Below are positions 7,220-11,827 of a stretch of DNA of 11,827 nt, one piece after another. Below the pieces are notes generated by a model, which searched no databases, was not told where the DNA came from, and saw nothing but the letters and a program-made list of their open reading frames with translations. The stretch spans positions 1 to 11,827 of the forward strand of contig JAFYZZ010000051.1 of NCBI GenBank assembly GCA_017548445.1. The letters run 5' to 3'. The stretch is from Bacteroidales bacterium (GTDB lineage Bacteria; Bacteroidota; Bacteroidia; Bacteroidales; UBA932). Within the stretch, counting starts at the first letter, position 1; every line of letters begins with the position of its first letter. Both the position numbers and the translations under genes were made by a program.

Positions 7220-8303
7220 TAACCACCATTACTGTATAATCATGGCCGGCGGGATCGGCTCCCGCTTCTGGCCCATCAGCCGCACCGGAATGCCCAAGCA
7301 GTTCCTGGATTTCAGCATCCAGGGGCGCTCCTTCCTGCGCCGCACCTATGACCGTATGAAGGTCATCATCCCGGAAGAGAACATCCTCGTCGTCAGCCTG
7401 GAGCGCTACCGCGAACAGGTGCGCACCCACCTTCCCGAGCTGCGCGAGGAGAACCTGCTGCTCGAACCCTACAACCGCAGCACGGCTCCCTGTATCGCTT
7501 TCGCCACCTATACGATCCTCAAGCGCGACCCCGACGCCGTCTGCGTGGTGACGCCTTCCGACCACGCCATCGCGCGCCACGAAGCGTTCAACAAGACCCT
7601 GCAGGACGCGCTCTCCTATGCCGCCGGCTCCCCGGCGCTCATCACCCTGGGCGTCATCCCGACCCGCGCGGACTCCAACTTCGGTTATATCCAGATGGCG
7701 GGCAAGCCCGAAAAGGGCCACCCCGTCAAGACCAAGACCTTCACCGAGAAACCGGATCCCGAGCTGGCGCGCGTCTTCATCGAGACCGGCGAGTTCCTCT
7801 GGAACTCCGGTATCTTCGTCTGGCGCGCCGACGCCATCCGCAAGGAGCTGGAGAAGCACGCCCCGGAAATCACGCACCTGTGGAAAGGCTGGCGCGACGT
7901 GCTCGGCACCGACGGCCAGCGCGCTTTCCTGGAGCACATCTACACCGACATGCCCCGCATCTCCATCGACTACGCCGTGATGGAGAAGACGGAAAACGCC
8001 TGGGTCTATCCCGCCGAGTTCCGCTGGGCGGATATCGGAAACTGGGAGTCGCTCTATGACTACCTCGCCTACCACGACGACCAGGGCAACGCCCTCAACC
8101 GCACGGCCCGCCGCCTGCTCAAGGACAGCTCCGACAACATCGTCTATTCCACCCGGGACGACAAGCTCCTGGCCGTGCGCGGCCTCGAGAACTTCATCGT
8201 CGTGGACACGGAGGACGTGCTGATGATCTGTCCCCGCGACGAGGAGAAGCTCAAGGACTTCCTTTCCCAGCTCGCCATGCCCGAGTACGAAGAGTACCGC
8301 TAG
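7212..8303 (+). CDS. manC: Mannose-1-phosphate guanylyltransferase (GDP-mannose pyrophosphorylase)
   Basis: The 363-residue protein makes GDP-mannose from mannose-1-phosphate and GTP, feeding surface glycans, GDP-fucose and lipopolysaccharide. The nucleotidyltransferase signature GGIGSRFWPISRTGMPKQF spans residues 13-31. Further landmarks are TPSDHAI, FTEKPD at 177-182, WNSGIFVWRAD from residue 197 and FRWADIGNWESL. The length matches stand-alone enzymes and not the larger fused isomerase form. ATG at 7212 gives MLNNHHYCIIMAGG, the usual short lead-in; Met11 is a less likely alternative start. It overlaps yraN by 8 bases and is the last gene of the operon, ending before a terminator. The functional link to dacA and mutS2 is not obvious. 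Confidence 0.93.
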   Translation: MLNNHHYCIIMAGGIGSRFWPISRTGMPKQFLDFSIQGRSFLRRTYDRMKVIIPEENILVVSLERYREQVRTHLPELREENLLLEPYNRSTAPCIAFATYTILKRDPDAVCVVTPSDHAIARHEAFNKTLQDALSYAAGSPALITLGVIPTRADSNFGYIQMAGKPEKGHPVKTKTFTEKPDPELARVFIETGEFLWNSGIFVWRADAIRKELEKHAPEITHLWKGWRDVLGTDGQRAFLEHIYTDMPRISIDYAVMEKTENAWVYPAEFRWADIGNWESLYDYLAYHDDQGNALNRTARRLLKDSSDNIVYSTRDDKLLAVRGLENFIVVDTEDVLMICPRDEEKLKDFLSQLAMPEYEEYR

Positions 8304-8324
8304 CGGCGCTGCCGGCAGAAAACA

Positions 8325-8361
8325 AACGGTGCGGACGAGTCCAAGACTCATCCGCACCGTT
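8325..8361. terminator. Bidirectional terminator between manC and the lipoprotein gene
   Basis: AACGGTGCGGA (8325-8335) pairs perfectly with TCCGCACCGTT (8351-8361). After a C/A mismatch, GAGT/ACTC extends the stem around the loop CCAAG. On the minus strand the stem is followed by TGTTTTC, and on the plus strand by CTTTATC. It sits between two convergent genes, 21 bases after the manC stop and 16 bases beyond the lipoprotein stop, so it probably ends both transcripts. Confidence 0.88.
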
Positions 8362-8377
8362 CTTTATCAGCCGTGCG

Positions 8378-8818
8378 TTACTTCGTGACGAAGACGCGGA
8401 ATGCCATGTCGCCCGGGACGTCGCCCGTGTACAGGTCAGAGGTCGTGACGAAAATGCTGACGGTACCCGTCGTCCATTCGTAGTCGATGAAGGTGGTGTA
8501 GAAGTAGTCGCCGCCATCGGGCCCTTCCGTCACTTCCGTGCGGATGCAGGGCAGCGGGGTCAGGATGTCCGTGCCGTGGTTCTCGCCGGTATAGATCCGG
8601 GAGACCTTGACGTCGCCGCGGGAAACTACCCTGGAGGTGATATCCGGAGCATCCAGCACCACCCGATAAGAATCGCCGAACACCTGCCACTGGCTGGAGC
8701 GGACGTCGTAATCCAACTTGACCACATCCGAGCCGGAAGGCACATAGACCTTTTCAACACAGCCGGTCAACATCAGACCCGCCGCAATCAGGAAAAGGAG
8801 GAATCTCTTAGTTTTCAT
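8378..8818 (-). CDS. Small secreted lipoprotein of unknown function (Bacteroidota type)
   Basis: The 146-residue product has a lipoprotein signal: MKTKRF, a hydrophobic stretch and the lipobox LTGC with Cys20. The mature protein of about 127 residues starts with CVEKVYVPSG. The body looks beta-rich: SSQWQVFGDSYRVVLD, then VSRGDVKVSRI, a DYFYTTFIDYEW segment and TTSDLYTGD. This layout (WQ, Y, V..G.V, then a Tyr-rich strand and SD near the end) resembles short hypothetical envelope proteins common in Bacteroidales, but I cannot name a family or function. The frame is open further upstream to 8902, but only the ATG at 8818 gives a proper signal peptide. No Bacteroidota promoter was found upstream, and the tRNA terminator lies about 90 bases before the start. 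Confidence 0.8.
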   Translation of the reverse strand: MKTKRFLLFLIAAGLMLTGCVEKVYVPSGSDVVKLDYDVRSSQWQVFGDSYRVVLDAPDITSRVVSRGDVKVSRIYTGENHGTDILTPLPCIRTEVTEGPDGGDYFYTTFIDYEWTTGTVSIFVTTSDLYTGDVPGDMAFRVFVTK

Positions 8819-8904
8819 AATTCTTGATTTAATTTTCCCCCTACCCTTTGCAAAACCCCTGCCACAAGCGAAATGGCCTGCTTCAAGTCCTGCAGGGGCC
8901 ACGC
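8819..8904 (-). other. Upstream region of the lipoprotein gene with competing hairpins, no recognised promoter
   Basis: On either strand this stretch holds no gene and no TAnnTTTG box. It contains CCCCTGC (8856-8862), which can pair with GCAGGGG (8892-8898), and CCTGC (8877-8881), which can pair with GCAGG (8892-8896). The same 8892-8898 segment is also part of the inverted copy of the tRNA end, so several folds would compete in a transcript crossing it. Confidence 0.4.
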
Positions 8905-8905
8905 A
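8882..8905 (+). repeat. Inverted copy of the tRNA 3' end (left arm)
   Basis: The plus strand reads TTCAAGTCCTGCAGGGG then CCACGCA. This equals the T-loop-to-3'-end sequence of the minus-strand tRNA plus its first three trailing bases, with one difference: G8898, where the tRNA copy has A (base 8938). The right arm is 8931-8954. The two arms flank the tRNA terminator stem. Confidence 0.85.
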
Positions 8906-8929
8906 AAAACGCCTGCCGACAGGCAGGCG
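8905..8929 (-). terminator. Intrinsic terminator of the rpsG-fusA-rpsJ-tRNA transcript
   Basis: On the minus strand CGCCTGCC, loop TGTC, GGCAGGCG form an 8-base-pair GC-rich hairpin (8910-8929) followed by TTTTT (8905-8909). It starts 5 bases after the tRNA 3' end, the right place to end the transcript containing rpsJ and the tRNA. It is nested inside a longer inverted repeat. Confidence 0.88.
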
Positions 8930-8930
8930 C

Positions 8931-8954
8931 TGCGTGGTCCCTGCAGGACTTGAA
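8931..8954 (-). repeat. Right arm of the inverted repeat, within the tRNA 3' end
   Basis: This 24-base segment covers the tRNA T-loop, the 3' strands of T and acceptor stems, the discriminator base A (8935) and the next bases CGC-A. It is the inverted partner of 8882-8905, matching at 23 of 24 positions. Confidence 0.85.
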
Positions 8955-9009
8955 CCTGCGACCCGCTGATTATGAGTCAGCTGCTGCTAACCAACTGAGC
9001 TAAGGGACC
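8935..9009 (-). tRNA. tRNA with CAT anticodon, probably tRNA-Ile2 (lysidine type)
   Basis: A full cloverleaf of 75 bases is visible. The acceptor stem GGTCCCT/AGGGACC has 7 pairs. The anticodon stem GCTGA/TCAGC holds loop CTCATAA, anticodon CAT at 8972-8974. The variable loop is GGGTC, the T stem GCAGG/CCTGC has loop TTCAAGT, and the discriminator is A. No CCA is encoded. CAT could mean elongator Met, or Ile2 whose C34 is converted to lysidine by TilS. C-G pairs at 4-69 and 5-68 are features of E. coli tRNA-Ile2 that TilS recognises and that E. coli tRNA-Met lacks, so I favour Ile2. The D arm has one extra base (C8986): the 3' strand reads GCAGC where GAGC is expected. It follows rpsJ by 61 bases and is probably co-transcribed with it. 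Confidence 0.93.
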
Positions 9010-9015
9010 GAAAGC

Positions 9016-9041
9016 GCAGGATCACCCGAAAGCGACCCTGC
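9016..9041 (-). other. Stem-loop between rpsJ and the tRNA
   Basis: GCAGGATC (9016-9023) and GACCCTGC (9034-9041) can form an 8-pair stem, including one G-U pair in the minus-strand RNA, with a 10-base loop. It starts 6 bases before the tRNA 5' end in transcript order. No T-run follows, so a terminator is unlikely. A role in cutting the tRNA out of the mRNA is possible but unproven. CCGAAAGCG occurs twice here, at 9008-9016 and 9026-9034. Confidence 0.4.
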
Positions 9042-9070
9042 ACTCATCTAAATCTGTGTACCGATCAGTC

Positions 9071-9376
9071 TCAGACCTTGATCTCGACCTCCACGCCGGA
9101 GGGGAGCTCAAGCTTCATCAGGGCGTCCACCGTCTTGGCGTTGGAATCCTCGATGTCGAGAAGTCTGCGGTAGGAGTCGAGCTCAAACTGCTCACGAGCC
9201 TTCTTGTTGACGAAGGTCGAGCGGTTGACGGTGAAGATCTTCTTGTTGGTAGGAAGGGGAATGGGGCCATTCACCTTCGCACCCGTCGACTTCACGGTCT
9301 CGACAATCTTGGACGCGGACTTGTCCACGAGCATGTGGTCGAAAGACTTGAGTTTGATTCTAATTTTCTGGCTCAT
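9071..9376 (-). CDS. rpsJ: 30S ribosomal protein S10 (uS10)
   Basis: The 101-residue product is uS10, a 30S head protein that also partners NusB in transcription antitermination. It begins [20 protein letters not shown] and has the conserved [20 protein letters not shown] and the C-terminal [16 protein letters not shown] chose the ATG at 9376 because it gives the family start; the frame is open 8 codons further to 9400, which would add MNEKKHFD and reach close to the fusA stop. It lies 26 bases after fusA, with an A-rich leader (AAAAAAAG) and no Shine-Dalgarno. In most bacteria rplC follows directly. Here a tRNA and terminator follow, and rplC is about 5.6 kb away under its own promoter. Confidence 0.97.
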   Translation of the reverse strand: MSQKIRIKLKSFDHMLVDKSASKIVETVKSTGAKVNGPIPLPTNKKIFTVNRSTFVNKKAREQFELDSYRRLLDIEDSNAKTVDALMKLELPSGVEVEIKV

Positions 9377-9402
9377 ATCAAAATGCTTTTTTTCATTCAA
9401 TA

Positions 9403-11520
9403 CTATTCGTCGTCAGACGGCGTCTTGTAACCGCTCTTCTCCACGATGTCCTTGGCCATGGCGGCAGGGACCTCGGCGTAGTGGTCGAACGCCATCGTGC
9501 TGGTGGCCCGGCCGGAAGACAGGGTACGGAGCACGGTGACATAACCGAACTGCTCGGAGAGAGGGACGAAGGCTTTCACGATACGGGCGCCGTTGGTGGT
9601 CGAATCCATCGCGACAATCTGTCCGCGGCGACGGTTGAGGTCACCGACGATGTCACCCATATAATCCTCCGGGGTCACGACCTCGAGGTTCATGATAGGC
9701 TCCAGAATGACAGGCTTGCACTTAGGACAAGCGTGACGGAAGGCCATACGGGCGGCCAGTTCGAAGGACAGCTGGTCGGAGTCCACAGGGTGGAACGAAC
9801 CGTCCAGGAGCGTAACCTTCAGGGAAGGGACCTCGTAACCGGCCAGGCAGCCGTTCGCCATCGCGGACTCGAAACCCTTCTGAACGCAGGGGACGAATTC
9901 CTTGGGCACGTTGCCACCCTTGACCTGGTTGTCGAACTGGAGACCCTGCACACCCTCGTCGGCGGGCCCGATCTCGACGATAATATCAGCAAATTTGCCA
10001 CGACCGCCCGTCTGCTTCTTGAACACCTCGCGGTGCTGGACGGAAGTGGTGATCGCCTCTTTGTAGTTAACCTGGGGAGCACCCTGGTTGATCTCCACGC
10101 CGAATTCGCGGCGCAGACGGTCGACGATGATGTCGAGGTGGAGCTCACCCATACCGCTGATGACGGTCTGGCCCGTGTCAGGGTCGGACTTGACGGTAAA
10201 GGTCGGATCCTCCTCGGCGAGCTTGCCGAGCGCGACGCCCAGCTTGTCGAGGTCCTTCTGCGTCTTGGGCTCCACGGCGATACCGATCACCGGATCGGGG
10301 AACTCCATGGACTCAAGCGAATAACGATGGTCTTCCGCACAGATCGTGTCGCCCGTACGGAGGTCCTTGAAGCCGACCGCCGCGCAGATGTCGCCAGCCT
10401 CCACGAACTCGATCGGGTTCTGGTGGTTGGAGTGCATCTGGTACAGACGGGCCACGCGCTCCTTCTTGCCCGAACGGGAGTTGAGCACGTAGGAACCGGC
10501 ATCCAGGTGACCGGAATAGACGCGAACATACGCCAGGCGTCCAACGAACGGGTCGGTCGCGATCTTGAAGACAAGACCGCAGAACGGCTCGGTCGCCTTG
10601 GGCTCGAGGTGCAGTTCCTGGTCATTCGCCAGATTCGTCGCCTTGGTGGCGCCGATGTCCAGCGGCGAAGGGAGATAGCGCATCACGGCGTCCAGCAGGA
10701 ACTGGACACCCTTATTCTTGAACGAAGAACCGCAGCAGGCAGGAACGATCTGCATGGCGATGGTACCCTTGCGGAGCGCAGCGATGAGTTCCTCCTCCGT
10801 GATGGATTCGGGATTCTCGAAATACTTGTCCATCAGGGCGTCGTCGCACTCGGCGGCAGACTCGACCAGCTTGTCGTGCCAGAGGGCGACGATGTCCTGC
10901 ATGTCGGCGGGGATGTCCTGGATCTGGTAGTTGACCAGGGCGTCGCCGGCATCATAGACAATCGCCTTCATGGCGATCAGGTCGACAATTCCCTTGAAGC
11001 TCTCCTCCGAACCGATCGGGAGGCAGATAGGGACTGCGGTGGCACCGAGCTTGGTCTTGATCTCCTCGACACAGGCGAGGAAGTCAGCACCGACACGGTC
11101 CATCTTGTTCACATAGGCAATCTTCGGCACACGATATTTGTCCGCTTGACGCCAAACCGTCTCGGACTGAGGCTGGACGCGCCCCACGGCGCAGAACGTT
11201 GCCACGGTACCGTCGAGGACGCGGAGCGAACGCTCCACCTCGACAGTGAAATCCACGTGGCCCGGAGTGTCGATCAGGTTGATCTGATAGGTATCCCCGT
11301 TGTAGTGCCAGAAGGCGGTGGTCGCAGCGGAAGTGATGGTGATACCACGCTCCTGCTCCTGAACCATCCAGTCCATCGTAGCAGCACCTTCGTGGACCTC
11401 ACCGATCTTGTGGGTCTTTCCGGTGTAGTAAAGGATACGCTCGGACGTAGTGGTCTTACCGGCATCGATGTGTGCCATGATGCCGATGTTACGTGTGTAC
11501 TTAAGGTCTCTTTTAGCCAT
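9403..11520 (-). CDS. fusA: Translation elongation factor G
   Basis: The 705-residue GTPase drives translocation of tRNA and mRNA on the ribosome and, with RRF, recycles ribosomes. The G-domain motifs are intact: G1 AHIDAGKT at 16-23, switch I ERGITITS around 57-64, G3 DTPGH at 84-88 and G4 NKMD at 138-141. Domain IV has the GSFHPVDS loop with the histidine equivalent to the translocation-critical residue of E. coli. Between G3 and G4 the usual GGVEPQSE reads GRVQPQSE (Arg114, Gln117 region), a local change. Its place between rpsG and rpsJ marks it as the housekeeping EF-G and not one of the divergent paralogues found in Bacteroidota. The start is 21 bases after rpsG and the stop is TAG. Confidence 0.98.
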   Translation of the reverse strand: MAKRDLKYTRNIGIMAHIDAGKTTTSERILYYTGKTHKIGEVHEGAATMDWMVQEQERGITITSAATTAFWHYNGDTYQINLIDTPGHVDFTVEVERSLRVLDGTVATFCAVGRVQPQSETVWRQADKYRVPKIAYVNKMDRVGADFLACVEEIKTKLGATAVPICLPIGSEESFKGIVDLIAMKAIVYDAGDALVNYQIQDIPADMQDIVALWHDKLVESAAECDDALMDKYFENPESITEEELIAALRKGTIAMQIVPACCGSSFKNKGVQFLLDAVMRYLPSPLDIGATKATNLANDQELHLEPKATEPFCGLVFKIATDPFVGRLAYVRVYSGHLDAGSYVLNSRSGKKERVARLYQMHSNHQNPIEFVEAGDICAAVGFKDLRTGDTICAEDHRYSLESMEFPDPVIGIAVEPKTQKDLDKLGVALGKLAEEDPTFTVKSDPDTGQTVISGMGELHLDIIVDRLRREFGVEINQGAPQVNYKEAITTSVQHREVFKKQTGGRGKFADIIVEIGPADEGVQGLQFDNQVKGGNVPKEFVPCVQKGFESAMANGCLAGYEVPSLKVTLLDGSFHPVDSDQLSFELAARMAFRHACPKCKPVILEPIMNLEVVTPEDYMGDIVGDLNRRRGQIVAMDSTTNGARIVKAFVPLSEQFGYVTVLRTLSSGRATSTMAFDHYAEVPAAMAKDIVEKSGYKTPSDDE

Positions 11521-11541
11521 CTAACTAACTTACAAATTCAA

Positions 11542-11827
11542 TTAAAAGCGGAAATGAGCGAAGGCCTTGTTGGCCTCGGCCATCTTGTGCATGTCTTCCT
11601 TCCGCTTGAAGGCGCCGCCTTCATTGTTGTAAGCTGCAATAATCTCGGCACAGAGCTTTTCTGCCATCGAGCGGCCGGAACGTTTACGGGCGAAGGATAT
11701 CATATTCTTCATGGAGAGAGAAACCTTCCGCTCAGGGCGCAACTCGGTAGGCACCTGGAAGTTGGCGCCGCCGATACGGCGGGACTTGACCTCGATCTGC
11801 GGGGTCACGTTCTCGAGCGCCTTCCTC
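11542..11827 (-). CDS. rpsG: 30S ribosomal protein S7 (uS7), 3' part, cut by window edge
   Basis: The last 94 codons of uS7 are present. The protein is a primary 16S rRNA binder that organises the 30S head and contacts E-site tRNA. The visible part begins [20 protein letters not shown] and ends KAFAHFRF before the stop codon, as in Bacteroidota. The frame is open to the window edge, so about 60 N-terminal residues are outside. A GTG at 11808 is simply an internal Val codon and not a start. The gene is followed by fusA after 21 bases, and rpsL is expected upstream. Confidence 0.97.
   Translation of the reverse strand, partial: RKALENVTPQIEVKSRRIGGANFQVPTELRPERKVSLSMKNMISFARKRSGRSMAEKLCAEIIAAYNNEGGAFKRKEDMHKMAEANKAFAHFRF

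Noticed and set aside
6830..7250. A/T-rich junction at the yraN end and manC start as a sign of recent transfer or an internal promoter.
   Set aside because: The reading frames overlap normally, no TAnnTTTG box is present, and both proteins have the expected ends.
3526..8357. A chain of long minus-strand open frames opposite dacA, mutS2, yraN and manC (up to 468 codons).
   Set aside because: They mirror strongly supported plus-strand genes with recognised motifs. Their products are low-complexity (Leu, Asp, Gly, Ala and Val rich) with no family resemblance; GC-rich codons remove stops on the opposite strand.
8819..8902. A longer start for the lipoprotein at 8902.
   Set aside because: It would place 28 polar residues before the signal peptide and run through the hairpin region. 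ATG 8818 gives a proper lipoprotein signal.
8882..8954. Inverted repeat as the end of an insertion sequence or as a CRISPR repeat.
   Set aside because: There is no transposase, no second distant copy, no spaced repeat series and no target-site duplication. The arms are explained by the tRNA sequence.
8935..9009. Call of the tRNA as initiator Met or plain elongator Met.
   Set aside because: Initiator features (unpaired first base, GGG/CCC anticodon-stem pairs) are absent. Elongator Met is not excluded, but the C4-G69 and C5-G68 pairs favour Ile2.
9377..9400. A longer start for rpsJ at 9400.
   Set aside because: S10 proteins start at MSQKIRIKL; the 8 extra codons are the A-rich leader.
11542..11808. 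An 88-codon gene starting at GTG 11808.
   Set aside because: It is the 3' part of rpsG; the frame continues upstream to the window edge with S7 sequence.

Overview
The window looks like chromosome from a GC-rich member of the Bacteroidota, most likely an uncultured or Rikenellaceae-like Bacteroidales. The evidence is the ribosomal protein sequences (S7 ending AHFRF, L2 with the [10 protein letters not shown] form, L4 with GRQKGGGGARHG), two promoters of the Bacteroidota type (TTTG or TTG, a spacer of about 19, then TAnnTTTG), a tRNA with no encoded CCA, and a small lipoprotein of a Bacteroidota-looking type. No species call can be made from this much sequence.

Layout. From the right edge, reading on the minus strand: rpsG (3' part), fusA, rpsJ, a CAT-anticodon tRNA (probably tRNA-Ile2) and an intrinsic terminator, followed by a small lipoprotein gene. 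On the left, also minus strand: rplC, rplD, rplW, rplB, rpsS, rplV and rpsC (5' part), the usual S10-cluster order. Between rpsJ and rplC, which are normally adjacent, lie about 5.6 kb. This interval holds a four-gene plus-strand operon (dacA, mutS2, yraN, manC) plus the tRNA and the lipoprotein gene. The plus-strand genes are tightly packed: overlaps of 4, 4 and 8 bases. They end at a bidirectional terminator shared with the convergent lipoprotein gene.

How it works together. The str half (rpsG, fusA, rpsJ, tRNA) appears to form one transcript ending just after the tRNA. The S10 half restarts from its own strong promoter upstream of rplC. That promoter lies back to back with the dacA promoter, the two -33 elements being 3 bases apart. 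Production of ribosomal proteins L3 to S3 and of the c-di-AMP cyclase / MutS2 operon therefore starts from one shared 140-base region. MutS2 has been linked in other bacteria to collided-ribosome rescue, so its position inside a ribosomal protein cluster is suggestive but not proof of a link.

The most unusual local structure is at 8882-8954. The 3' end of the tRNA is repeated as a 24-base near-perfect inverted copy on the other side of the tRNA terminator, and the tRNA carries one extra base in its D arm. I saw no CRISPR array, insertion sequence or phage gene. No wholly new multi-gene system is evident; the novelty lies in the arrangement and in the tRNA/terminator structure.
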